The notes: a model not told the origin generated them from the sequence alone. A DNA stretch of 64,000 nucleotides from Rhodoferax sp. (GCF_025354435.1 NZ_JANXMU010000036.1:1-64000), one strand, 5' to 3'; positions 8,749-18,904 are shown, numbered from the stretch's first letter. Program-made: numbers and translations.

Positions 8749-9438
8749 ATGCTCGATTCTCAAAAACCGTCTACTGCACCCTTGGCCCTGGTGGCTTCCC
8801 GTGCAGCCACGCCCATTTTGGTGCCTATCCGCTCTTTGGGCGTGGGCCACCGCGAGCGGATTGCCGCCCACCTGCTGGCGCTAGACCCGCGCGACCGTTA
8901 CCTGCGCTTTGGCTACAACGCCGCCGACCGCAATATCCGGGAGTATGTGGACAGCTTGAATTTTTCGAAAGACGACATCTTCGGTATCTACAACCGTAAG
9001 CTGGAGCTGATTGCCATGGCGCACCTGGCGTATTCGGTGAATCCGCAGTTCAAGTCCTGCGCTGAATTTGGTGTGTCGGTACGGCCTACCGCCCGCGGCC
9101 GGGGTTATGGCGCGCGTCTGTTCGACCGCGCCACCATGCATGCCAGCAACGAAGGGGTAGAGCTGTTGTTCGTCCACGCCCTGAGCGAAAACACAGCCAT
9201 GCTGAAAATAGCCCGCAAAGCCGGAGCCACGGTGGAGCGCGACGGTTCCGAAGCCGAAGCGTTTTTGCGCCTGCCGCCCGCCACGCTGGATAGCCGCGTC
9301 ACCGAAATGGTGGCCGAGCAAATTGCCCAGACCGACTACCAGTTCAAGACCCAAGCGAAAAACTTCTGGGATCTGCTCAGCGGCCTGCAGAGCGTGCGCC
9401 AGAGTGTCAAGGATGCCCGCCACAAGTCGGCTGCCTGA
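8749..9438 (+). CDS. GNAT-family N-acetyltransferase
   Basis: The protein is 229 aa from ATG 8749. It has a GNAT fold with the acetyl-CoA pyrophosphate-binding motif A at about residues 107-122 (VRPTARGRGYGARLF). The downstream ENTAMLKIARKAGA segment is typical of motif B. The C-terminal 50 residues are helical and charged. The substrate cannot be predicted. The gene is alone on its strand before corC, with about 75 nt between them. Similar stand-alone GNAT proteins are common in Burkholderiales. Confidence 0.85.
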   Translation: MLDSQKPSTAPLALVASRAATPILVPIRSLGVGHRERIAAHLLALDPRDRYLRFGYNAADRNIREYVDSLNFSKDDIFGIYNRKLELIAMAHLAYSVNPQFKSCAEFGVSVRPTARGRGYGARLFDRATMHASNEGVELLFVHALSENTAMLKIARKAGATVERDGSEAEAFLRLPPATLDSRVTEMVAEQIAQTDYQFKTQAKNFWDLLSGLQSVRQSVKDARHKSAA

Positions 9439-9513
9439 GGGTTTCCGGTCGCCGTCTTGGGGATCAGCTATCCTTGAGCCTCCTTAACAACCGCACGTCC
9501 TGCATCCAAGGCT

Positions 9514-10401
9514 GTGTCAGACCCTTACCCCGCGCGCTCGTCCTCTTCTGTTCCTGAACGGGAAGACAAGCGTGGCTTTTTGCAAAAACTCGCCGAATTC
9601 ATCCACCCCGGACCCGATTCGCGCGACGAACTCCTGGAAACCCTCTCCGAAGCCGAGGGCAACCACATCATCGGTTCCGAGTCGCGCGCCATGCTGGAGG
9701 GGGTGATCCGCATGGCCGACATGGCCGCGGGCGAGGTGATGGTGGCGGCCACACGCATGGACCTGCTCAACATTGCCGCACCGTTTGACGAGTTGCTGCA
9801 CATCGTGATCGAAACCGCCCACTCGCGCTTTCCGGTCTACGAGGGCGAAAAAGAAAACATCATCGGCATCTTGATGGCCAAAGACCTGCTCAAGCTGCAG
9901 CGGGCCCCCGAGCTGAATATCCGTGCCCTGCTGCGCCCGGCGGTGTTTGTGCCCGAAACCAAAGGCCTGAATGACCTGCTGCGCGAGTTCCGCGGCAACC
10001 GCAACCACCTGGCCATCGTGGTCGATGAGTTTGGCCGCATCGCCGGGCTGATCACCATCGAAGACGTGCTGGAGCAGATCGTCGGCGAGATCGAAGACGA
10101 GTTTGACATTGCCGAAGACGAAGGCGACATCTTCGGCCTAGCCGACCGCACCTACCGCGTCAGCGGCGACACCTCCATCGAGCGCGTCAACGAAGCCTTT
10201 GGCGTAAAGCTGGCCAGCACCGATCCCGAGGACGACTTTGACACCATCGGCGGCCTGATTGCCCACGAAATGGGCCACGTGCCTAAGCGCGGCGAGCACC
10301 ATGCCATGGCCGGGCTGAACTTTGTGGTGCTGCACGCCAAGGGCGGCGCGGTGCGCTGGTTCAAGGTGTCGCCGGTGGCCGATACCGACCTCACCGGTTG
10401 A
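9514..10401 (+). CDS. corC: CorC/HlyC-type CBS-domain protein (Mg/Co efflux accessory)
   Basis: The protein is 295 aa from GTG 9514 (MSDPYPARS). It has paired CBS domains at roughly residues 65-190 (MVAATRMDLLNIA, IVVDEFGRIAGLITIEDVLE) and a C-terminal CorC_HlyC transporter-associated domain (about 205-290). There is no membrane domain, as expected for the short YbeX/CorC form. Its stop overlaps the start of lnt (TGATG). The ybeX-lnt pairing is conserved in proteobacteria and supports the assignment. A role in magnesium/cobalt resistance is by family only. Confidence 0.9.
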   Translation: MSDPYPARSSSSVPEREDKRGFLQKLAEFIHPGPDSRDELLETLSEAEGNHIIGSESRAMLEGVIRMADMAAGEVMVAATRMDLLNIAAPFDELLHIVIETAHSRFPVYEGEKENIIGILMAKDLLKLQRAPELNIRALLRPAVFVPETKGLNDLLREFRGNRNHLAIVVDEFGRIAGLITIEDVLEQIVGEIEDEFDIAEDEGDIFGLADRTYRVSGDTSIERVNEAFGVKLASTDPEDDFDTIGGLIAHEMGHVPKRGEHHAMAGLNFVVLHAKGGAVRWFKVSPVADTDLTG

Positions 10402-11951
10402 TGCGCGGCCTGTTCCGCAACCCCAGTCGCACACCGCCTGCGCTGGGGGAAATCCTGCGGGCCGCCTTGTTGGGCGGTGCGCAGGCCCTGTCCATCGCCA
10501 ACCCCTGGAACGGCCAGCCGCTGTGGTGGCTGCAGTTGTTGTCCATGGCTGGCCTGTACTGGCTGGTAGAGCGCTCGGCCACGTCCCGGCGCGCGGCCCT
10601 GCTGGGCTGGGTGTTTGCCTGGGCCTGGCTGAGCGGCACTTTCTGGTGGCTGTTTATTTCCATGCACACCTACGGCGGCTTACCTGCGGTGCTGGCCGTG
10701 TTGGCGGTAGGCGGGCTGGCCGCGGCCCTGGCGCTACTGTATGCCCTGGTATGTGGATGTTTTAAGGCGCTAGCGCATATTCCACCTGCACCTCGTGCTA
10801 TTCTTTTTGCGTTTTCCTGGTTGCTGGCCGAACTGGCACGCGGGCAGTGGCTGACTGGTTTTCCCTGGGGCGCGGGCGGATATGCCCAGCTCGACGGGCT
10901 AGCGCTGCTGGCTCCCTACGTGGGCGTGTACGGCGTGGGCTGGGTGGCCTCGCTGGTGGCGGCTTGTGTGGTGCTGCGCCAGTGGCGGGTGCTGGCGCTG
11001 GTGGCATTGCTGGTGGCCACGGCCGATTCGGTGGTGCAGCCGCCTAACGACCCGGCGGCCCGCTTGCCGGTTACGCTGCTGCAGGGCAATATCCCGCAGG
11101 ATGAAAAGTTTGACCTGGGTGCCGGTGTGCCGGTGGCGCTGAACTGGTACGGCGCGCAGTTAGCCCAGGCCCGCACCCCGTTGGTGGTGGCCCCCGAGAC
11201 CGCCATCCCCATGCTGCCGCAGCAGCTGCCTGCGGGCTACTGGGCAGGCTTGTTGCAGCGCTTTGCCAGCGGCGGGCAAACCGCCTTGGTCGGCGTGCCG
11301 CTGGGCAATGCCAAAGAGGGCTACCTGAATGCCGTGGTCGGCCTGCAACCCGGCAGCCCCAAGCCTTACAGCTACGCCAAGCACCACCTGGTGCCGTTTG
11401 GCGAGTTCATTCCGCCGCTGTTCAAGTGGTTCACCGAGATGATGAACATCCCGCTGGGCGACTTCAACCGGGGTGCAGTGGGCCAGCCGTCCCTGGTGGT
11501 GGCAGGCCAGCGCCTGGCACCGAATATTTGTTACGAAGATTTGTTTGGCGAAGAGCTGGGCGCGCGTTTCATCGACCCGGCCAAGGCTCCGACCATCTTT
11601 GTCAACATCAGCAACATTGGCTGGTTTGGCGACTCGCTGGTGATTGACCAGCATCTCAGCATCTCGCGCATGCGCACGCTGGAATTCGAGCGGCCCATGC
11701 TGCGCGCCACCAATACCGGTGCCACCGCCATCATCGACCACCGGGGTCGGGTGGTGCAGGCGTTGCCCCGACTGACGCGCGACGTGTTGGTAGGCGAGGT
11801 GCAAGGCCGGGGGCTAAACGCCACCAGTGGCTGGCGCATCACGCCCTACGCCTGGTGGGTGGCCCGCATGGGGTTGTGGCCGCTGTGGGGGCTGGGTTTG
11901 CTGGCGTGGGTGCTGGCGTGGATGGGCGGACGCAGGGCGCGCAGGCTATAG
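10401..11951 (+). CDS. lnt: Apolipoprotein N-acyltransferase
   Basis: The protein is 516 aa. Multiple N-terminal membrane helices are followed by a carbon-nitrogen-hydrolase domain. The enzyme transfers an acyl chain from phospholipid to the N-terminal cysteine of lipoproteins in the inner membrane. Catalytic-triad candidates are Glu in VAPETAIP, Lys in YAKHHLVPFGEF and Cys in NICYEDLFGEE. The start ATG 10401 overlaps the corC stop. Around codons 120-135 the coding sequence is AT-richer and carries a dispersed palindromic repeat in frame (peptide ALAHIPPAPRAILFA), an unusual feature discussed in the findings. Confidence 0.95.
   Translation: MRGLFRNPSRTPPALGEILRAALLGGAQALSIANPWNGQPLWWLQLLSMAGLYWLVERSATSRRAALLGWVFAWAWLSGTFWWLFISMHTYGGLPAVLAVLAVGGLAAALALLYALVCGCFKALAHIPPAPRAILFAFSWLLAELARGQWLTGFPWGAGGYAQLDGLALLAPYVGVYGVGWVASLVAACVVLRQWRVLALVALLVATADSVVQPPNDPAARLPVTLLQGNIPQDEKFDLGAGVPVALNWYGAQLAQARTPLVVAPETAIPMLPQQLPAGYWAGLLQRFASGGQTALVGVPLGNAKEGYLNAVVGLQPGSPKPYSYAKHHLVPFGEFIPPLFKWFTEMMNIPLGDFNRGAVGQPSLVVAGQRLAPNICYEDLFGEELGARFIDPAKAPTIFVNISNIGWFGDSLVIDQHLSISRMRTLEFERPMLRATNTGATAIIDHRGRVVQALPRLTRDVLVGEVQGRGLNATSGWRITPYAWWVARMGLWPLWGLGLLAWVLAWMGGRRARRL
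10766..10810 (+). repeat. Dispersed palindromic repeat inside lnt, sense orientation (core 10770-10801)
   Basis: The core is CTAGCG plus 26 nt ending in TGCTAT. It is read in the frame CTA GCG CAT, giving LAHIPPAPRAI. Codons here (CTA, ATT, CCT, CGT, GCT, CTT, TTT) differ from the C/G-ending codons on either side. Confidence 0.75.
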
Positions 11952-12014
11952 TGCTTCTGGCCCGCAGAGGCCCGGCTTCCACCGGCGGTGGACGGCTGCA
12001 CAGGAGACCGGTCC

Positions 12015-13970
12015 ATGCATTCTTCCCAGCAGCAGCACATTGCCCAGGTCATGCGGCTGTCCAGCGGCGGCAATGCCATGGTTGGCACCGAGGGGCACGA
12101 CAGCATCATCCGCAACTCGTGGACCCGCTGTGTGCAGCAGCACCAGCTCGACCCCACCCGCATGCAGGAAGCCATCATCCTGCCGCACGCGCGGCTGCGG
12201 GAGCGGCAAGACCAGATGGAGGCGTTTTTACAGATTGCCCGCCACGGCATGGAAACGCTCTACCAGCAGGTGGCCGGCATGGGCTACGTGGTGCTATTGA
12301 CCGACGCGCGCGGCATCACCGTGGATTTCATTGGCGACCTGCAGTACGTCCAGCCCATGCGCAAAGCCGGGCTGTGCCTGGGCGCAGACTGGAGCGAAGC
12401 GGTGGCCGGAACCTGCGGTGTGGGTACCTGCATCAGCACCGGAGAAGCCCTCACCGTGCACCAGGGCGACCACTTCGACGCCACCCATATCCCGCTGACC
12501 TGCACCACCGCGCCGGTGTTTGACGCGCTGGGCCAGCTGACCGCCGTGCTGGACATTTCGGCGTTGCGCTCGCCCCTGCCCAAGGACAGCCAGCACCTGG
12601 CCCTGCAATTGGTGAAGGTGTACGCCCAGCACGTGGAGAACGCCAGTTTTCTGCAGCGCTTTCGGCATGACTGGATCTTGCGCTTGAGTGCGGCCCCGCA
12701 GTTTCTGGATGCCAACCCCGAATACCTGCTGGCCCTGGACGCGGGCGGTCGCATCATTGGGCACAACCGGCGGGCCCAGCTGCTGCTGCAGCCCTTGCAT
12801 ACCGCCCCGGTGCTGGGCCAGCACCTGGACCGCATCTTCCACCTGGATTTCAATGACCTGGGCCGCTTTGTGCAGGGCCACCCCACCGACCAGCGGGCCG
12901 TGGCGCTGGCGGGCAGTGCCCGTTTGCTGTTTTTGCTGGCCACGCCGCCGCCCACCCGCTGGCCCAGCGCGCCGCATACCTCGACATACAACGTCCCCGA
13001 GAACCCACTGCCTGTGCCCCTGGCACGCTTGTCCGGCGGTGACCCGGCGCCGGACCGGCAGATCGAGCGTGCCGCACGCCTGCTGAACTCGCCTGTCAGC
13101 ATGCTGCTCACCGGCGAAACCGGCACCGGCAAGGAAGTGTTGGCCAAGGCTTTGCACACCAGCAGCGCCCGGCGCGACCGCCCGTTTGTGGCGGTCAATT
13201 GCGCGGCGATTCCTGAGACTCTGATCGAAAGCGAGTTGTTCGGTCACCTGCCAGGCAGCTTCACCGGCGCAGGCAGCAAGGCCAAGCGCGGACTGATCCA
13301 GGAGGCCGACAGCGGCACTTTGTTTCTGGACGAGATTGGCGACATGCCACGTCCGCTGCAGGCGCGGCTGCTGCGCGTGCTGTCCGAGCGCGAGGTGCTG
13401 CCCATCGGTGCGATGCGGCCGGTGCCGGTGAATCTGCGCGTCATCGCCGCCACCCATTGCGACCTGGAAGTGCTAGTGCGGGAAGGGCGGTTTCGCGACG
13501 ATCTGTACTACCGTTTGAACGGCGCGCATATCCGCCTGCCTGCGCTGCGCGAGCGGCAAGACCTGGGCTGGATGCTGGACCAGATGCTGCAAGCGGCCGC
13601 GGACGGTGTCGAGCTACCGGTGCTGGCCCCGGACGCACGGGCCTGGCTGCTGGCGTACCGCTGGCCGGGCAATCTGCGCGAGCTGCACAACGTGGTCGAG
13701 TACGCCCGTGGCGTCTACCGCCAGGGCCGCATCACCCTGGCCGATCTGCCCGACCGGCTGGGCGGCATGCCCGGTCCGCACACCGTGCTGGCACCCCCGA
13801 CAGGCGATGGAGATGGCGCTGCGCTGGCCCGGCAACTGCGTGCCGCGGGCTGGAATGTCACGGCCGTGGCCCGCCAGCTCCAGGTGTCGCGCATGACGGT
13901 GTACCGGCGCATGCAGCGCTGGGGCATTACCTCGCCCAACCACGCGGACGACAGCGCTTCCCGGGAGTGA
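12015..13970 (+). CDS. AcoR-like sigma-54-dependent transcriptional activator
   Basis: The protein is 651 aa from ATG 12015, with AGGAGA upstream. An N-terminal sensor region with a GAF-like domain (about residues 60-190) is followed by a possible PAS-like linker. The AAA+ domain has Walker A GETGTGKE (367-374) and Walker B TLFLDEIGDM (about 434-444). The sigma-54 contact loop reads GSFTGA (414-419) in place of the usual GAFTGA. A Fis-type HTH ends the protein (NVTAVARQLQVSRMTVYRRM). Such activators bind upstream enhancer sites and open sigma-54 promoters. It is immediately followed by putative binding sites, a sigma-54 promoter and a flavoprotein monooxygenase gene on the same strand. Confidence 0.92.
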   Translation: MHSSQQQHIAQVMRLSSGGNAMVGTEGHDSIIRNSWTRCVQQHQLDPTRMQEAIILPHARLRERQDQMEAFLQIARHGMETLYQQVAGMGYVVLLTDARGITVDFIGDLQYVQPMRKAGLCLGADWSEAVAGTCGVGTCISTGEALTVHQGDHFDATHIPLTCTTAPVFDALGQLTAVLDISALRSPLPKDSQHLALQLVKVYAQHVENASFLQRFRHDWILRLSAAPQFLDANPEYLLALDAGGRIIGHNRRAQLLLQPLHTAPVLGQHLDRIFHLDFNDLGRFVQGHPTDQRAVALAGSARLLFLLATPPPTRWPSAPHTSTYNVPENPLPVPLARLSGGDPAPDRQIERAARLLNSPVSMLLTGETGTGKEVLAKALHTSSARRDRPFVAVNCAAIPETLIESELFGHLPGSFTGAGSKAKRGLIQEADSGTLFLDEIGDMPRPLQARLLRVLSEREVLPIGAMRPVPVNLRVIAATHCDLEVLVREGRFRDDLYYRLNGAHIRLPALRERQDLGWMLDQMLQAAADGVELPVLAPDARAWLLAYRWPGNLRELHNVVEYARGVYRQGRITLADLPDRLGGMPGPHTVLAPPTGDGDGAALARQLRAAGWNVTAVARQLQVSRMTVYRRMQRWGITSPNHADDSASRE

Positions 13971-14022
13971 CAGGTGTCACAGCCGGGGCCTGTGACACCT
14001 GTCTTGTTGTGACAGCTGCACC
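13967..14022 (+). promoter_or_regulatory. Putative triple enhancer site for the sigma-54 activator (GTGACA-NN-TGTCAC)
   Basis: A perfect palindrome, GTGACAGGTGTCAC, lies at 13967-13980 and contains the regulator's own TGA stop. Related copies are GTGACACCTGTCTT at 13992 and GTGACAGCTGCACC at 14009. The first two also form a 14-nt perfect inverted repeat (13969-13982 and 13990-14003). The array lies roughly 80-135 nt upstream of the sigma-54 promoter at 14103, a normal enhancer position. Binding by this regulator is inferred. Confidence 0.65.
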
Positions 14023-14102
14023 TGGCAGCGTTGGTCCCGTCGGTGCGGAAAAAATTCAATTGAATCAATAGCTTGCATTCTGGTCGCGGCAGTGGTGTCG
14101 TC

Positions 14103-14118
14103 GGGCACGGCGTTTGCG
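14103..14118 (+). promoter_or_regulatory. Sigma-54 (-24/-12) promoter
   Basis: The sequence GGGCACGGCGTTTGCG matches the consensus TGGCACG-N4-TTGCW at 14 of 16 positions. The invariant GG (14104-14105) and GC (14116-14117) are separated by exactly 10 nt. The expected start site is near 14129, giving a leader of about 50 nt before ATG 14179. The adjacent upstream gene encodes a sigma-54 activator, which supports the call. Confidence 0.75.
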
Positions 14119-14178
14119 GTAAGACCTTGCCGGGGCAACCCGGTGACGAACTTCCCAACGATAACGGAGACAAGCTGT

Positions 14179-15981
14179 ATGACCGATTCTGTACATCCCC
14201 CTAGCCAGCAGGTGCAAGCCTGGCTGGACCGCTTTGGCGCGGCGCTCACGGCGCACGACGTGGAGGGCGCGCTGGCCTTGTTCGCGCCCGAGAGCTACTG
14301 GCGTGACCTGGTCGCCTTTACCTGGAACATCAAAACCGTGGAGGGCCGCGACCAGATCCGCGACCTGCTGGACAGCACGCTGGCCCGCGTGCAGCCCGGC
14401 CACTGGCAGGTCGAAGGCGAGGCCAGTGCGACGGGTGACCTGACCGAGGCTTGGTTCACCTTTGAGACGGCGGTGGCGCGCGGCCGCGGGCAAATTCGCC
14501 TGAAGAATGGCCTGTGCTGGACTCTGCTGACCACCATGATCGAGCTCAAGGGCTTTGAAGAGAAGACGGGGCCACGCCGCATCAAGGGTGCAGAGCACGG
14601 TGCGCAGAAAAACCGCCAGAACTGGCTGGAACGCAAAACGCAGCAGGAGGCGGCGCTGGGCACTACCGAGCAGCCCTACGTGGTCATCATCGGTGGCGGC
14701 CAGGGCGGCATCGGCCTGGGGGCGCGGCTCAAGCGGCTGGGCGTGCCCACGTTGGTCATCGAGAAGAATCCGCGCGCCGGGGACTCCTGGCGCAACCGCT
14801 ACAAGTCGCTATGCCTGCACGACCCGGTCTGGTACGACCACATGCCCTACCTGCCGTTTCCCGACGACTGGCCGGTGTTCACCCCTAAAGACAAGGTGGG
14901 CGACTGGCTGAAGATGTACACCAAGGTGATGGAGCTGAACTACTAGAGCTCCACCGAATGCCAGAGCGCGCAGTTCGACGAAGCCGCCCAGGAATGGACC
15001 GTGACCGTGCTGCGCGAAGGCCGCCAGGTGGTGCTGCGGCCCAAGCAACTGGTGTTTGCGCTGGGCGTGTCGGGCTTTGCCAATGTGCCCAAGGTGGCCG
15101 GTGCGGAGACCTTTCAGGGCGTGCAGCACCACTCCAGCCAGCACCCGGGCGGCGAGGCCTACGCGGGCAGAAAGGTGGTGGTGCTGGGCTCCAACAACTC
15201 GGCCCATGACATCTGCGCCGACCTGTGGGAAAACGGAGCCGACGTAACCATGGTGCAGCGCTCCAGCACCCACATCGCGCGCTCGGACTCGCTGATGGAT
15301 CTGGCCCTGGGCGGGTTGTACTCCGAGGAAGCGCTGGCCAAAGGCGTGACCACCAACCAGGCCGACCTGACCTTCGCCTCGGTGCCCTACAAGATCATGC
15401 ACACCTTTCACATCCCGGTGTACGACGCGATGAAACAGCGCGATGCCGACTTTTACGCCCGGCTGGAGCGTGCGGGCTTTCTGCTCGACTTCGGCGAAGA
15501 CGGCTCGGGCCTATTCATGAAGTACCTGCGGCGCGGCTCGGGCTACTACATCGACGTGGGCGCGTCTGAGCTGGTGGCCGATGGGCGCATCAAGCTCAAG
15601 AGCGGGGTCAACATCGAGCGGCTGAATGCGCATTCGGTCAGCTTCACCGATGGCTCCGAGTTACCGGCCGACCTGGTGGTCTACGCCACTGGCTACGGCT
15701 CCATGAACGGTTGGGTGGCCAAGCTGGTGTCGCAGGAGGTAGCCGACCGGGTTGGCAAATGCTGGGGGCTAGGCTCCGGCACCACCAAGGATCCGGGCCC
15801 CTGGGAGGGCGAATTGCGCAATATGTGGAAGCCCAGCGCGCAGCCGCAGATGTGGTTCCACGGCGGCAACATGCACCAGTCGCGCCACTATTCGGAGTTT
15901 TTGGCGCTGCAGTTGAAGGCGCGCATGGAGGGCATTCCTACGCCGGTTTACGGCATGGGCGCGGTGCACCACCTTAAGTAG
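14179..15981 (+). pseudogene. Flavin-dependent monooxygenase with N-terminal SnoaL-like domain, interrupted by one in-frame TAG
   Basis: The frame from ATG 14179 (GGAGA upstream) would encode 600 aa but has TAG at codon 256 (14944-14946). Residues 1-130 look like an NTF2/SnoaL-like domain. An FAD Rossmann motif IIGGGQGGIGLGARL lies near 168-182, and a second dinucleotide motif VVVLGSNNSAHD lies near 332-343, as in YUC/FMO-like monooxygenases. The frame stays open and well conserved after the stop up to 15981. The interrupted site reads LNY-stop-SSTEC; related proteins, as I recall them, have Trp there, so TGG to TAG is the simplest origin. A sequencing error is possible. Restart at GTG 15001 would lack the FAD motif. 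Confidence 0.8.
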
Positions 15982-16008
15982 TGCAGGCGGTAACGGTGGC
16001 CAACATAA

Positions 16009-17226
<1,218 letters not shown>

Positions 17227-17257
17227 CCCCCCCCAAGCTTCAGTGCAATGCATCTTT

Positions 17258-17300
17258 CGCCCCCCTCAGATTGGTTTGATAAACCGATCTGAGGGGGGCG
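17258..17300. repeat. Long near-perfect hairpin, 20-nt arms with 3-nt loop
   Basis: The arms are 17258-17277 and 17281-17300 with GAT between them. They pair at 19 Watson-Crick positions plus one G-U. The outer part is CGCCCCCCTCAG. No T-run follows. It may be an end of the degraded IS element or a strong RNA terminator or stabiliser for the asparaginase transcript. Confidence 0.8.
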
Positions 17301-17367
17301 ATGCACGTGGCCTGGCAAAGCCAGTTCCGCGGCACCCTTGAAGTGCGTGCATTGTGGTTAGCCAACA

Positions 17368-17484
17368 CAAGTCCTGGCCGATGCGGGCTACCGCAGCGAA
17401 GCGGTCATGGCCAAGCTGGTCCAGGCATATCTGGATACCGAACTGGTGATCGCGCTGGGTCGTGAGGGCCGGTTGAGACGGTAG
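17368..17484 (+). pseudogene. Transposase fragment (DDE type, IS1182/IS5-like)
   Basis: A 38-codon piece reads VLADAGYRSE, then VMAKLVQ, then DTELVIALGREGR, before a TAG. The ADAGYRSE block is the region around the second catalytic Asp of many DDE transposases. The flanking frame is closed on both sides, so this is a relic. The family assignment is from memory of such motifs. Confidence 0.6.
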
Positions 17485-17522
17485 GTGCGGGTGAAAGTGC
17501 CCGCTGCAGGATTTGCACGAGA

Positions 17523-17547
17523 CGTAGGGCGCGTTAAGCGCCCTACG
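17523..17547. repeat. 10-bp perfect hairpin in IS debris
   Basis: CGTAGGGCGC pairs with GCGCCCTACG across a GTTAA loop. Its significance is unknown; such stem-loops are common as dispersed repeats or IS ends. Confidence 0.6.
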
Positions 17548-17674
17548 AGCACTGGCGGTGGGTGCGCGTTCACCAGGTTCTACGCCACTGCCCACCGCTG
17601 GGCTGGGAGGCGGGGTTGGTTGATTTGCTCTGCCGCCCAGCCCCCCTAGCAGCCATTTTTATTTGTAAATTTGC

Positions 17675-18088
17675 TTATTGCGTTTTGGGCTCGGTGATAA
17701 AGCCTATTTTCTTCACTCCTGCCTGCTGCGCCGCCGCCATTACTTGCGCTACGCGCTCGTAGCGCACGTCTTTGTCGCCACGGATGTGCAGCTCGGGCTG
17801 CGGTTCCTTGGCGGCTTCGGCTTGCAGCATGGGCACCAGGTTGGCCTCGGCCATCTGGTTCTCGTTCCACCAATAGTCACCCTTGGCATCCACGCTGAGG
17901 CGGATGGTTTCGGGCTTGACTTCCTGCACCTGGTTGGTGGCGCGGGGCAGGTCGATATTGACAGCGTGCTTCATCACCGGAATGGTGATGATGAAGATGA
18001 TCAACAGCACCAACATCACGTCCACCAGGGGCGTCATGTTGATCTCGTTCATCACCTCATCGGGTTCGTCTTGGGTTCCGAAGGCCAT
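17675..18088 (-). CDS. exbD: ExbD-type biopolymer transport protein
   Basis: The protein is 137 aa. It has a short cytoplasmic N-terminus, one transmembrane helix (about residues 22-42) containing the conserved channel Asp D23 in PLVDVMLVLL, and a periplasmic domain. With ExbB it uses the proton gradient to energise TonB. Its ATG lies 3 nt after the exbB stop, so the two are co-translated. The location downstream of tonB and bfd identifies the iron-transport Exb system rather than TolQR. Confidence 0.94.
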   Translation of the reverse strand: MAFGTQDEPDEVMNEINMTPLVDVMLVLLIIFIITIPVMKHAVNIDLPRATNQVQEVKPETIRLSVDAKGDYWWNENQMAEANLVPMLQAEAAKEPQPELHIRGDKDVRYERVAQVMAAAQQAGVKKIGFITEPKTQ

Positions 18089-18091
18089 GGA

Positions 18092-18808
18092 TTAGCTCCC
18101 CTTTTTCATGGGCACCACGTTCGCCGCGCTGCCGGTGGCCACGCGGGCACCGGTGACGAAGAAGGCGTGCAGGTCGTGGGCAAAGCTGTTGAGCTTGATC
18201 AGGATGGATTTGTTGCCGCGCACCAGGGCGTTGTAGCCCAGCACTGCAGGGATCGCCACGGCCAGACCCAGCGCGGTCATGATCAGCGCTTCGCCAATGG
18301 GGCCTGCCACCTTGTCGATGGTGGACTGGCCGGACAGGCCGATGCTCAGCAGCGCGTGGTAGATGCCCCAGACCGTGCCAAACAGGCCGATGAAGGGGGC
18401 GGTGGAGCCCACCGATGCCAGGATGGCTAGGCCGGATTGCAGCTTGGCGGTGAACTCGTCCATGCTGTTGCGCAGGCAGCGCGTGACCCAGTCGCTTACG
18501 TCCAGGCTGTCGTGCAGATGGGCCTTGGTGTTGCGGTGGTGGGCGGTGGCTTCGCGGCCTTCCAGGGCCAGCTGCTGGAACGGGTTGGTCGGGTCATCGC
18601 CCAGCTTCTTCAGGCCGGTGGCGAAGTCTTCGCTGTGCCAGAAGTCAGCTGCGCTGCCTGCCAGCTTCTTGAACTTGAAGATGTCCAGCGCCTTGATGAT
18701 GATGACGATCCACGAGGCCAGCGACATGGCCAGCAGGATGATGGCCACGGTTTTGGTGACAAAGTCGCCTTGCGTCCAGACGTTGGCGATACCGAATTGC
18801 GATTCCAT
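18092..18808 (-). CDS. exbB: ExbB/MotA-TolQ-family proton channel protein
   Basis: The protein is 238 aa from ATG 18808 (MESQFGIANVW). It has three hydrophobic helices: near the N-terminus (VAIILLAMSLASWIVIIIKA) and around residues 130-215, where FGTVWGIYHAL and GLAVAIPAVLGYNALV form the MotA/TolQ/ExbB signature. It forms the ExbB pentamer with ExbD in the inner membrane and drives TonB. The long N-terminal ectodomain seen in some ExbB proteins is absent. The gene precedes exbD and follows tonB. Confidence 0.94.
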   Translation of the reverse strand: MESQFGIANVWTQGDFVTKTVAIILLAMSLASWIVIIIKALDIFKFKKLAGSAADFWHSEDFATGLKKLGDDPTNPFQQLALEGREATAHHRNTKAHLHDSLDVSDWVTRCLRNSMDEFTAKLQSGLAILASVGSTAPFIGLFGTVWGIYHALLSIGLSGQSTIDKVAGPIGEALIMTALGLAVAIPAVLGYNALVRGNKSILIKLNSFAHDLHAFFVTGARVATGSAANVVPMKKGS

Positions 18809-18904
18809 TAAAAACTCCAAAAAGAAAAGAAAAAATTAACCTAAAAAGTAACTACACAACCGCGATTGCAGCCGGAGCGGACCTCGCCAGAGATGCCATG
18901 GATC

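Larger units (their letters stand above)
17227..17674. other. Gene-poor region with mobile-element debris
   Basis: This 448-nt stretch between the asparaginase gene and exbD has no intact gene. It holds a long hairpin (17258-17300), a transposase fragment (17368-17484) and a second hairpin (17523-17547). The base composition and broken frame suggest the remains of an insertion sequence. Confidence 0.6.
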
